Shown: in pieces, positions 12,821 through 23,772 of the stretch
Numbering within the stretch: position 1 is the stretch's first letter
How the letters are laid out: every line of letters starts with the position of its first letter
DNA from: Cliona cf. orientalis
Lineage: Eukaryota > Porifera > Demospongiae > Clionaida > Clionaidae
Direction: 5' to 3'
Assembly (NCBI GenBank): GCA_963930775.1
Contig: OZ005691.1
Span: forward strand, 6,879,000-6,942,999
DNA: 64,000 bases
The notes under the pieces: generated by a model
The model's database searches: none
Told to the model about the DNA's origin: nothing
Seen by the model: only the letters and a program-made list of their open reading frames with translations
Translations under genes and position numbers: made by a program

Positions 12821-12986
12821 CAGTAGTCTTGTGAATTCTGTAATATACACATCAGACAGTTTTAACCAAATTGTGATGATTTGTACACTATTTTTAAAAA
12901 GATTTTTAACATGTGCTTGACAACCTTACACTACTCTAACCATCAAACTGTTATTCACAACCTATAGGTAGATAATATTGTAGCTG

Positions 12987-15900
12987 CTAGTATGTGGTTC
13001 CTTCTGGAGGCTGGGGAAGTTTCATGTTTTCTTTTGCTGCCATTGCCCTATAAATACAACAAAATGAGTATAATCCCACATAAATAACAAGCAGGATATT
13101 ATACACTTATACTTGTGTACACAACTGCATTCAGCAATTACATAATAACAGGGACAAATGTAATTAGCATTTAGCATAATAGGCTCAATTTGAAGGTGTG
13201 GTTTGATTTTGACCACATGTACTAGCTAGCTCTGAACCTGTTTTTGTCAAGTTCTTTCTCAAGAATTAAAGAATATACAGACCTCTGATATGATTACACT
13301 ATATTATACAACGAAAATTATTTTTCAGAAAATCATTTTTCTGGATCTACAAGTTCAGAAAGCCCATGATTGGTCAAAATTGCAGTGCCGTGCACACAAA
13401 CAATGGTGGCCATAGAAATGCATTGTTGAATGAACGGCACAAAGTGCCGCGCATTTCGACAGGCCTGCTCAGCAGGCCACCGATCCTTGAGTGAAGCGAG
13501 AGACAAGGTCTGTTCTTCGTCATAGCCTGGTGGTACACGTAGATTCAACACAGCAAAAACATCGCCATTGCAATGGTGAGTTTGAGCAGCTGCATGCTGT
13601 TGACTTCCATGGAAGGGTGACATACATGTATGTACAGCTAGGGAGATGATACTGTTGAGATTATTATACATGTATGTGAGCTTTAACACTGTAAGTAACT
13701 CGTGCATATTAGCTACATTATTCCATGACTGTGACATCAAACATGCTGTTTGATACAGATACACCATTCATTGCAATAATATAACAAGTATAAAAACAAT
13801 GAAATTGAAGGATGAAGTAGGGATGGCAGGGTTAACAGTACACAAACGAGATTTATAGTGAGAATCACATTCACTATACATCCCTATGCTTGCTTTTTTC
13901 GATTATCATGCGCCTGTTGATGGTGACCCATTGGTGCTATATCCTTAGTTTGAATCTTCTATATATGCATAATTCATCTTATCTGCTACACTCATAGAAA
14001 GGGTGGGGGTTAATCAGCTTCAATCATCACATTACTGCCTGGTTAGTTAATTTCTGCACCTACTCAAAAAGCAAGCATAGGGATTTATAGTGAATGTGAT
14101 TATCACTACAAATCTTGTTTGTATACATGTACTTCTTGATCCTTCCATCCTTATTTCATCCTTCAATTTCATTAAAAATCGATGGCTTGGTGTGGTCTGC
14201 AAATTATGAGAAATCTTAGCCAATATTGGAAAACAGCCTTTGGATTACAATGAAACGAAAGTTGTAACTGTTGAGAGTGGTGCTATGCAGCTTCTTGTGT
14301 GGGGTGCCCCACCAAAAATGAGATGCAGATAGTATTTACATTGCCCCTGCATTGTGGCAAGTGGTGAAGGATTACATAATACTATTGACTATAGGTGCAG
14401 GTATCAAAGGGCATCTTAATTAGGGCGGCACCTATATACATGCGTATCTAAAACATACATGTACATGTAACTATACGGTAGTTAAATACAATGTAAATGT
14501 ACCTTTTAAGCTCTGAAAGAACTGTCTTGATGGTAAAATTCCTTTGCCATCGGGACAAGACTGGAAATAATTTTCTGTCAACCTGAAGCAAGGTGTACAA
14601 AGCAGTTATATCTTTGACCAGAAAAAAATTTACAGGAAATTCATGAGTGACCTGCTATGAGAAAAGGGGTTACTTGGAGTACAGATGGAACAAAATCAAT
14701 TTTTTATCACGATAGTGACTTGTAGTATGAGCATATAATTTTTACACTCGGCGCATGCATGAGAGGTACGGTAGTTATTCTGTGTGAGTGTGTGTGTCTG
14801 TTACCACGCTAGTTGCTACATATACATACCAAATGGTATTTTCAAGATATGAATTGAGTGGATTTCGCTGAAAACACTATTTAAAAGTTCTGGCGACATT
14901 TGATGACCACTGCCGCCTTCTTTGCTTCTTGACAAGCTCTCAATCGCTGAAAGAGACAGCGATTGCTTCATTTCAAAAATAGTGTGTAGATCTAGCAATA
15001 GTTGTCCGTTGATAGCACTCCTCATCCACTGTACAGGAGAACACCTCGACGGGTGGGTGATGTTCCCTCGAATCACCCCCCTGGTGTTGGTCTCACAGCT
15101 TTGTCATCATTGCCTAGTGGGACTGCCATGATAGTGGGCTTGGAGGCTCCTCATGATACTGGTCTCTTGAATCTCTGCTGCCTCAACCTCAGCTGGGTCT
15201 GTAGTTAACTTGGGCAAGGACAACTCCAGCCCACATAGTGGAGCTCCTGCACTCAGTGTGGGTAATAGTCTCCCTGCTCCTTTTCCTTCTATTGGAACTA
15301 GGAAGGGGACTGATATTAATGTTAGGATTGGCTGCCTCAATGTTAGGAGAATTAAAGTGAATCACAATTATGCTTGTAATCTTCTGAATAATCTTGATTT
15401 CTTGCAATTTCAGAACATTGGCTTCATAATTTTGATCTGCACCAGTTGAATATATTGCATGATAAATTTTGTGTCTCTGCCTCTTCCACTACCACTGCGG
15501 AAGATCCACTGCTATGTGCTCCCGTCATATCAGGGGAAGTGGTGGAGTAGCCCTCTTCTAGTGCAAATCTCTGAGCAATTTTATTTAAAAAGGCTACCTG
15601 AGTTTTCTAATGACAGATTTGTAACAGTTCAGGTGCTTTCCCTAATTAGCCTTTTTTGCATTATTGCTTCATATATGTACCTACCCTACTGTTCTGCCTG
15701 TACAGATGGGTTCAAAGAAGCCCTTGATTACGCTGACGCCAACATCAACCAGCTCTCATACAAGAATGATGTAAATTTTATGGGTGATTTGAACACAAAT
15801 CTGGGGTCCTCTGGCCGTCTGCTGGCTTCTACAACCGCTAACAAACAAGGCAGGATCTTGCTGCATTACTTGCACAAGTGGAAATATGCCTCAGTCCATC

Positions 15901-18900
15901 TCCACACCTGCTCTACTCCACACTCTCACACCTATCATAGTGAGGCTCATGGCGGTGTTACATGTAACTAGTACTATTTGTCACATCCTGTCTCCCCTAC
16001 ACCTCGAGGCTGCCTTTCGAGCATTGCTGAGGAAATCTCAAAGGGACCATACAGAGACTCCATTGGTCAATTTCCGACCAAAGTAGCTGCTGGCATGGAC
16101 AAACTGAGCTATACATGGTCAAAAACGTGTCCAGATATATTGACGACCTTTACCAAATAACGTTCAGTGTCCATTTGCTTCCAATTAGAGTACGCTACAC
16201 ATGAACGTTGGCTATGCGTGTTGACTATAGCCATGAAAGAGTCGAGGAGCTGAAGCTGAAGAAGGCTTAGTCTCTAAAAAGTGATGATTGGGACGAGTGG
16301 TTGAAGGCAGTGAGTGATCCATCTTCAATTTCTCCAGGTGGCATTGAACAGTGTTCAGTTTATTTATAATGTTGATACTATTATGTAACGTATGTGTATG
16401 TCTGTGCATATTTGTATCATGACCGATCAAATCATGTAATGATTGGACAAATGTCCTACCATTCAATAAAAATTATTTCGTGGTCTGTAATGATGGCGAC
16501 TAACCAATGAGAGTGATTGTTTCAGAGCACCCTTATATACACAGGTTTTATACAGGATTTTTCCCGGGGGGGGGGGGGGGGGGGGGGAATAGAATCGATG
16601 GTAATACTATCACGGCGTGCTTAGCACGCCCAGACTAGGGGGGTCTGGGGGCATGCCCCCCCCCAGGAAAATTTTTAATTTTATAATCTCTGAGACTGCT
16701 TCTGGTGGCTTCTGAGACCACATCTCTGTTACTGCACATTTTCACCTTTTTCATGACATATATCGTGGGCATAGCCACCCATTGATCAAAATTTGCACTT
16801 GGTTTGTGGGATGTATCTGTGGCATAATCAGCACATGCTCTGTCATCAACATATATGTACCCATGCAAGCTTGCAAAAGTCCAGTTTATCAGTAAGGCAA
16901 TAGTTGATTTTAGTCAGTTGGTAGAGAATTTTCAATGTGTTGTGCATTAAGTTATCAATGGCTGTTATTAACAAATAGTATTACTATAATATATGGCGGT
17001 TTCAGGGGGGGGGGGAAGCAAGTCAGGGGGGAATCCCATGGTTCTCCCCCTCTAAATAAAACACTGTATACATGTAGATGTACAAGTAGCAATAATGCTA
17101 AATAGCTTGCTCATACCAATGCATAGTGACAAAAAAGAGAGAGAGTAGTGTACATACCGTAAAATCTGGTTAACATGCAACCACACATGCGCTAATAAGC
17201 ACATGCGCTCAATACAGACGATACCATTCAATCATGAGTTGTACAAGGCTAGAACTAGTTTATACCAACCTATTTCGGATAGCCAGCTACATGAGATTGG
17301 CTATACTCAACACTGCGATGTTCCACTGAGACGGATTCGGATTTGACTTTCAAAGCGAGTCTCACTGAAGAAGTAGTCCATGGTTTTCTTCCACCGATGG
17401 CTTCTGATCATACTCCCATGAACTATTTCAGAGCTTATTCCAAGAATCACTGTGCTCATAACTTGTGATTGAGCGTTCGAACGTGCTGGGACCAAAACTT
17501 CACTCTCTATTAAGCGCACATTGTCTAATAGGCGCATATTCCCTTATCACCGAGAGTGATAAGCGCATGACTAGACTTTATGGTATTAATGTACATTGTA
17601 TATACACTATCTGCAGGGGGCTTATGTATGCATGCATGCATGCATGAGGGTATGAAACAGTACGTATATGTTTGCCATATACAGGGAGGGATCAAGGAAA
17701 ACTTACTTCTCCAGAGGGATTAACTCCAGGGAGATTAATTCTTGTGAGGAATCGAATCGTCGGTGGATCATCAGGGTAGTTCTTACCACACTCAAGCTTT
17801 AGACTGAATATACGTCCTTCACAAGTACACTGCAAAAATTGGGATAAGGATGAGGGAGCAGTTTTTGGTCCACAATACACTAGCAAGTCTACATATACGT
17901 ATAACAGTTAGGATAAAATATATTATACACTATATTATCATGATTGTCCCACCCATATAATTTGGAGCGAGCCTGAGCAAGCCCCCAATACAAAAGAGAA
18001 AGGAAGTGGTATACAGCAGTGGTACATGTAAAAAAAACGTTGCCTTTTCCGCTGCCGTCCATACCGCTTGCAAAACGGAGTAGGAACGGATTGCAAACGC
18101 AGACTATATAGCACCCTTCGTTCCGTTCCATTCATTTCCTGCAATTGTGTACTGGACTAGGCAGCAAGCTCTGTACTGTGGTATGGGTGCTTGTACCGTA
18201 TCCTCCCGAAAATAAGCCCCCTTCGAAATAAGCCCCCTCCCCTCTTTGACCCTCAAGTTCTTGCACAGGTAAGTTTGCCTCGATTATAAGCCCCCCTCCC
18301 ACCAAGTAGACTGCACACGTACGTACCGTAGTCTCCCGCGTAAGCGCCCACTCCCGGGTAAGCGCCCAGGTAACTGTTTTGCCCAGTCGAATGGTAAGCG
18401 CCCACTCCCGGGTAAGCGCCCAGGTAGGCTGCACCTAGATCAACATGGCAAGCGCCCATCAAGAAAAATTTACAAGATCACTGCCTCTATATAGCAATAA
18501 CAATATCAAACTCTAACGCAGTCGATGGGTCCGAAGATCACTTCATTCGAGAAGAAATCTCGAGGGATCTCGAGGACGGCGACGATGAAGCCGATCAGGA
18601 GGGTGCTGGCGAAGATGACAATATCGACGATCTCGATCCCTTCTCTGATTCAGATGACTAGCTAACTTTCTCTGGCAGCTTGTGTAGTTTAAAACCTTTC
18701 TCTTTTATGTATTAAAGCAAAAAACATGCAAGCGTGCGCTCTAAATAGAGCGCTTACCACGAGTCTAGCTTACTGCCACGCCCACAAAAATAGCCCCGCC
18801 TATTTCAATTTTTGCACATGGTAAGCGCCCAGTACACCGGGTAAGCGCCCAGTATGGCGAAATCAGCGAGTTATGGTAGAGCGCCCATGGGCGCTTACCC

Positions 18901-21629
18901 GGGAGACTACGGTATATACGCGCGCGCGAGCGCGTACGTACGTAACCCCGCCACTCTTTTAAAGAAAAATTCTGGATATTTCCCGCGGTACGTGACCAAC
19001 GATGGTGTCATCCTTCCACACGGCGACTGCAAATGGATCGTGATCGTTGTTGCTTTCACAGAGGGGGGCTTATATTCGAGGGAAAATGTATATTCGAAAA
19101 TAAGCCCCCTCCCCAGTCTAGGTCATGTCTACTGCTGAAAAAGGGGGGGCTTATTTTCGGGAGGATACGGTACTACTGGAAGCACTCTGTAACTGGTAGG
19201 GCGGGCTACCTAACCATAGTTTACAGTAGGTCTAGTCATTCAAGCAGTGATGGGATGTGTTTATCTTGTTAGAGGTCAAATCACTGGTGGCCATTCCACA
19301 CCCAGGCTACATCTAGCTTTACAAGTGCCTAGTGGGCCAGCCCAGCTTCCCGTTCTATACCGTGGAACGTAACAAATGGACGGCAACGGCCCCCCCCCCA
19401 ACATTCTAGGAAGGGGGGTAGAGCCCCCTTTGTTCTCCAGCCCAGTATCGTTACAACACAGATTTCTAAACATTTACCAGGCCTGATTATGAGCAAATAT
19501 GCCACAATAGCTGCCAAATCTCGACTTACAGTTCATTTTTCACCGATAAACTTGTGATAGCAGCCTCAATTGTACAAAAATGGGCGTGGTTTGACACAAA
19601 GTGTGGGCATGGTTGTAAATTTTTCGCGCACGCTTAGCGCACAATTGGATATTCAGCTCCTTCAACCTTCAATATCTTCCTACGCCTATGGTATGGACGG
19701 CAGCACAGCCAGAGGATCACTAGAAGGTTGGACACGATCATGTGTGCATAAAAAGTGGGTGTGTTGCACCATATGTACATGTAGCACTGTACAAAATGTA
19801 AGTCACGATCTAAAGCCTTGATGACAGTTTTGAATGTGAAAGCAAGTTAAAGTCCATGAGAAAAGAAGATCCAGCACCATACCCCGCTTGTCCACCCCAC
19901 CTACTTGTTGCAAATCAAGAAAACTCGTTTCTCAGAATGGTAACACCAGAAATAGTATTTGTCAATTACAGTCGGCTTCTTTCGCTGTTATTTAACATTA
20001 GATCTACACGATTCATCTCCGTTCCAGCTTCAGATTTGGCCATAATCTACAAACGCAAACATTTTAGCTACCAGCTACACTCGTAAATGGCATTCTTTTC
20101 GAATGCATGGCAACATTATTGCACACCAAGATCATGTGACTCTAGCGTAAATGTGCATCGTGTCCAACCTCCTCTGATCTGGACGGCAGCAGAAATGGCA
20201 ACATTTTTTATCGCTACTGTATACATGTACATATGTATATACATAATACTTGTATGTTTGTGGGGTGATCATTAATTTTCAGCGAGGAGAGAGTTAAAAT
20301 TTGAACGTGTGAGATAATGGTCATCAAGTGCATACACGGACTGCACGAGATCTGAATGATAACTCAGGCACTGAGATGACCTGTACAGCATAGGCAAAGC
20401 AAGGTGAGTGCTGGACCACTGTGACAAGGCTTAAGTCCATAATTAACATCACTGGTAGATCTACATGTACTTCCATGAGCATGAAGGTGACTGGATGCAG
20501 GCTTGTCCTACGATGGCTGATATGTAGACTGGAGTACACACCATGCTATCATTGGACTACTAGGCTAAGCAATGTATGATATTTGCACTCTCGTGATAAA
20601 GCTCTCAGGCCCATGCTATTAGTCTAATGCAACTGACTGATATGCTGTTATAGTTTTGGGGTACCACTGCAAGCCCCATGCCGTTGTGCTTTCAAAGAAA
20701 TCTTATGATTTCACGAAGACTCACCCTGCACAGATGATTTTCATCACAACTAGTATTATATCATATAGGCGGGATTTAGTGTACCCCTCACACTAAATCC
20801 TGCCTATTTACATGTACGTGGGTTGACCACTGTTTTTTAGCATACCTATAAATTTTTGTATCTGCCCATGTATATATAGGAGGGAGTTAGTGTCCTAAAT
20901 CCCTCCTATGCTCGTACTACAAGTATAAAAAATTTTTAAAAATTGAAGGATGAAGTAGGAATCGATGGTAGGGCTAAGTCTCATTCCCAGGCCCTTCTAG
21001 AGGAGGAGAAATTCAAGGGCCTGGTACACACTGTATGCGCATGCGCCAGCGTCCCTAGAAAAATGTAGAGTAATCGGATACTATCGTATAATTTCCGTTT
21101 ATCGTCCATAGAACTGTACGTCATGCAGAATCCATGAACGATCACTATGGTAACACAACCGGTCGCTATGGAGACCGCAGCGCATGCGCATGCAGTGTGT
21201 ACCAGACCCCTTCTCCTCTTAGCCTCCTCTTGAAGGACCTGAGAACGAGGCTATGGCAAGGCCAAAAGGTACATATTTGTACGGATAATCACATCCATTA
21301 TACATCCGCTTTGGGGGGGGGTGTTGGATGAACCCTTAAGCTTGCAATTAATATAAAAAACCCTCTGGTCTGAGCAAAAGATTCAACATACTGATACATT
21401 AATACTAAATTGCTTGAATACCCGTGGAGGTCCAATAATCATTCCATTCCAATGAGTTAAAGTCATGTCATCAGCATCTTCTAGACCCCAACTGATGGTA
21501 CCATCACCACCTCCCTTCTGGCCATCCTCAAGTTCTTCGAGGAGACGAAAGTTTCTAGGAACTGCAGAATTTCATACGTGCCGCCCAGTTTGTTAACACG
21601 TCTACGGTCTTACCTACACAAGTTGTCAT
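12987..21629 (-). CDS. UBE2V: Ubiquitin E2 variant (UEV), UBE2V1/UBE2V2 (Mms2) orthologue, complete
   Basis: UEVs are catalytically dead E2-like proteins that pair with Ubc13/UBE2N to build K63-linked ubiquitin chains in DNA-damage tolerance and immune-type signalling. Exons on the minus strand: 21629-21614 (start ATG, MTTCV), 21561-21422, 17829-17707, 14582-14503 and 13047-12987 (stop TAG). They total 420 nt, 139 aa, against about 145 for vertebrate UBE2V2, and every junction is in phase. Diagnostic stretches in order are [15 protein letters not shown] with the Ubc13-contacting Phe, [76 protein letters not shown], and the signature tail [14 protein letters not shown]. The region where an active E2 has its catalytic Cys has none, as expected for a UEV. 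Introns are 52 bp, 3.6 kb, 3.1 kb and 1.5 kb; the long ones hold a LINE relic and nested MITEs. Its stop is 166 bp from the stop of the convergent formin, so the 3' UTRs probably overlap. Confidence 0.97.
13345..13560. repeat. Dispersed repeat with 'gcctgctcagcaggc' palindrome
   Basis: It begins acaagttcagaaagcccatg and contains cgcatttcgacaggcctgct followed by a 'gagtgaagcgagag' motif. Related copies are at 36022-36205 (same orientation) and 56245-56665 (inverted). The long minus-strand open frame across 13333-13767 reads this repeat and is not a gene. Confidence 0.75.
13799..14173. mobile_element. Foldback MITE of about 375 bp
   Basis: The outer arms are aatgaaattgaaggatgaag and its inverse ending caatttcatt. 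An inner pair, gtgagaatcacattcacta and tagtgaatgtgattatcac, together with aagcaagcatagggat, completes a long inverted repeat. A partial related end (ttgaaggatgaagtagga) is at about 20944. It lies in a UBE2V intron. Confidence 0.8.
15190..16360 (+). mobile_element. Decayed LINE-type retroelement, endonuclease (EEP/APE-like) region
   Basis: Three-frame reading gives a broken endonuclease. It opens with [14 protein letters not shown] (start of a LINE AP endonuclease), passes through [11 protein letters not shown] and then [14 protein letters not shown], and reaches [12 protein letters not shown], the family GDxN motif, followed by [12 protein letters not shown] further stretch near 16250-16340 reads [17 protein letters not shown], like the linker after the endonuclease in LINEs. 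Stops and frame changes interrupt it, no reverse transcriptase core is visible, and it lies antisense in a UBE2V intron. Clade (CR1-, RTE- or L2-like) cannot be assigned by eye. Confidence 0.65.
16566..16587 (+). repeat. G homopolymer, 22 nt
   Basis: An uninterrupted run of G, followed within 80 bp by gggggggtctgggggcatg and a C run. It is one of four long G runs in the window (also 38160-38181, 49937-49953, 50458-50481). Confidence 0.95.
17155..17585. mobile_element. TACCGTA-type MITE with 'gcgcataa' subterminal words
   Basis: Left end taccgtaaaatctggttaac followed by catgcgctaataagcacatg; right end cgagagtgataagcgcatga through ctttatggta. It lies in the 3.1-kb UBE2V intron 14583-17706 and is about 431 bp. 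Confidence 0.7.
18324..18914. mobile_element. TACCGTA-type element, 'gtaagcgccca' family, nested
   Basis: Left end taccgtagtctcccgcgtaa, right end ttacccgggagactacggta. The word taagcgccca is repeated at least four times inside the left end and three times inside the right. The interior contains a short acidic coding relic at 18515-18661. It shares only the terminal TACCGTA with the element that contains it. Confidence 0.88.
18515..18661 (+). pseudogene. Acidic C-terminal coding relic, possibly transposase-derived
   Basis: An open stretch of 48 codons ends in [23 protein letters not shown], then runs of D and E, closing with [12 protein letters not shown] short acidic tail of this type is common at the C-terminus of Tc1/pogo-type DDE transposases. 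Its position between TIRs suggests that the MITE kept the 3' end of its parent's transposase gene. No catalytic domain is present. The family link is inference. Confidence 0.4.
19173..20765. other. UBE2V intron, nothing recognised
   Basis: Short open frames only. I saw no exon with family similarity and no clear inverted repeat. A G/C-run block lies at about 19389-19425. Confidence 0.45.
20766..20908. repeat. Two small neighbouring palindromes
   Basis: Arms aggcgggatttagtgt and acactaaatcctgcct form 20766-20807; arms aggagggagttagtgtc and ctaaatccctcct form 20878-20908. The pair share the core 'ggRatttagtgt' and look like two copies of one very short foldback. Confidence 0.7.
20976..21253. 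mobile_element. Foldback MITE of the 'CCTCGTCCCCAGG' family
   Basis: Left arm aagtctcattcccaggccct then tctagaggaggagaa; right arm ttctcctcttagcctcctct through ctgagaacgaggct. The interior contains an inverted pair gcgcatgcgcca / gcgcatgcgcat. Relatives are at 4371-4536, 22581-22877, 28528-28877 and 36687-37002. Confidence 0.8.
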
Positions 21630-22580
21630 TGATTACAAAGTTAAACTTCAATCACACATGCACAATAATTATTACGGAAGGTATAAAATTTAAATTATAG
21701 AGCGCAATAATAATTATGCCTACGAGGTCGAGTCGCGCAGTTTGTCCAGGGACCATACACGCGTATTCAATTTTGGTTCCGCGCGGTGAGATTGGCCGCG
21801 TCCAATCAGATTGCAGAACGGTGCCACGTCATCAAGAAAAGATTGCGATGCTTCACCGTGTACTTTGCACTTCACTTGTAGGAGATGGCTACATGTAGTT
21901 GTTGGACAGCGAAACTGACATTCAGCAAGCGATCATCGAAACTATCCCACGTTTGAATCATGCTAGTGTCTGTGAAGTTTAGGCGAAAGTGGTAAGCTAC
22001 ATTTTAGCCAGTAAGAATGTGTTTATCTCTCTTAGTCTACCAGGAGAAATTTTTTTCCTGTTTTTGAAAGCTTACCGCCGTCCTTTTGGGTACAAATCAG
22101 GCAACGAGACAAGCATAGCACTCGGACTCCACTGTCAAGGATCCTGCTGGCGCCATAGCCTACGGTAGGTGCTTTTCAAACACTTTGCGCGAATAATAAT
22201 ATTAAACAGTGATTGCGCCATCGCTATAATGACATTCATTGTGCCTGTGTCAGAATACGTCACGTACGTATGGAACCAAAATTGAATACGCGTTTCACCA
22301 GACTCTTTTTCCGCGTGCGATAAAGAGGCTGGGCACGAGACTAGTCGATCCGAGGGCGGAATGTGCGAGCATTAATTTTTATTATCGCGAATTATATTTT
22401 TTTTGCTGACTCAGGAGCTGGGTTGCGTGGGCGTATACCATTATTATAATACCGTAAAGTCATGCTATCACAACCTTCAATGTCATTTACGCCCATCAAA
22501 TCACCTGCCCAGATGTCTTCCTTACGCACGAAACGACGCAGAATTTTCATTTGCGGAGAACTGTCACAAATAATAATAAT

Positions 22581-22877
22581 AGTCTCGTCCCCAGACTCTC
22601 CAGTGCGCGAGTAGAGAGAGGTACGGTCTGGAACATAACCCCGGGCGGAAGTGTCCCGAAGGCAGAAATTCCGCGACAGGTGTTGATTGGCCACAATACA
22701 GGGTGTTAAACCACTATAATACTCGAGCGAATGGACTCAAACGTGCCCAAACGTGCTGCATGCACTGCTCGTGCGCGTGCTTGTGCGCAACATTCCTTTG
22801 GGACACTTTCGCCCGGGGTTATGTTCCAGACCCTCCTTCTCTCTTCTCGTGCACTGGAGGGTCTGGAGACGAGACTA
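22581..22877. mobile_element. Foldback MITE, 'agtctcgtccccagac' ends
   Basis: Left arm agtctcgtccccagactctc through ggaacataaccccgggcgga; right arm the inverse (cgcccggggttatgttccag, ending tctggagacgagact). Arms are about 90 bp. Open frames on both strands here mirror the inverted repeat. Confidence 0.85.
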
Positions 22878-23142
22878 CCGTCACAATAAGCGCATGCGCT
22901 TATCACATTAGACTGGTTTTGGCCCCTCCCACTGCCAGCACGTTCGATCGCTCAATGACAATTATTACAGAGGCTTGTGATCACCAAGCACTACGTGTTT
23001 TCGTATGATCGGAAGCCATCGCACCGTGGAAACCTTGGGCGCTCGCTTCGGTCAAGGTTAAGTCCCCGGAGATGCACGTATTGAACAGTCGTTGCAATAC
23101 CAAGAATTTCTTTCTCCTGAATAATCATTACCCAGTATGTCA

Positions 23143-23772
23143 TTTCTTGGCTGCTCATCATGTGACAACGGAGCAGCAATAGTGCGGTATCGAAATAGAG
23201 TATCGCGAGGCAGCAACATTTGGACACCTACGAGTGCATCTTATAGTAGACGACGCTACGGCGACTAATCGATCACCTAGCGCACGCGCGCCTTTGTACT
23301 ATGCTGTTGGCGCTGCTGTGTTCACACTGCCGTCTTGCTCACTATCGGAAGTGGAGGCGAACAAACATGCCGCTGGGAATCCACTAGGGAAACACGGCAC
23401 TTTTTGTAGTCTCCGGGTTATAGGACTTGGCAAAAATAATTTTGGACCGCTGGGGATATGTCACTGGCACTGAAATACACCCGATTAATCACCAGGTGTC
23501 TGGACTAACTAGGAGATACCGTAAAAACGTTATCAGCTAGAAGTGCTGCTCACCGAGCCTCGAACGGCTGACAGTTCGTCTCCACTTCCGATAGCTAAAT
23601 ACGTCGGGGCATGTTACAAGGGCGCGCGTGCGCTAGGACGATTAGTCGCCATAGTGTCGTCTACGTCCAAATGTTGCTGCCTCGCGATGGTGGCTATACG
23701 GGTTTTCGATACCGCACTATTAATGCTAGTGAGATCAGCGTTGTCACATATGATGAGCTGCCAAGAAATGAG
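23143..23772. repeat. Large inverted repeat, arms of about 170 bp
   Basis: The left arm contains gctgctcatcatgtgacaac, cgaggcagcaacatttggac and gcgactaatcgatcacctag. The right arm contains their inverses (ctaggacgattagtcgccat, gtccaaatgttgctgcctcg, gttgtcacatatgatgagct). The arms have diverged, so this is an older foldback element or an inverted duplication. Confidence 0.8.

Larger units (their letters stand above)
18194..19172. mobile_element. TACCGTA-type element, 'aataagcccc' family, hosting a nested element
   Basis: The ends are near-perfect inverted repeats: taccgtatcctcccgaaaat followed by aagcccccttcg on the left, and ggggggcttattttcgggag followed by gatacggta on the right. Copies of ataagccccc are arrayed just inside both ends. 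A different TACCGTA element (18324-18914) is inserted inside it. A related element is at 36527-37187. It lies in a UBE2V intron. Confidence 0.88.

Noticed and set aside
13333-13767. 144-codon minus-strand open frame
   Set aside because: It reads through a dispersed repeat that recurs at 36022-36205 and 56245-56665.
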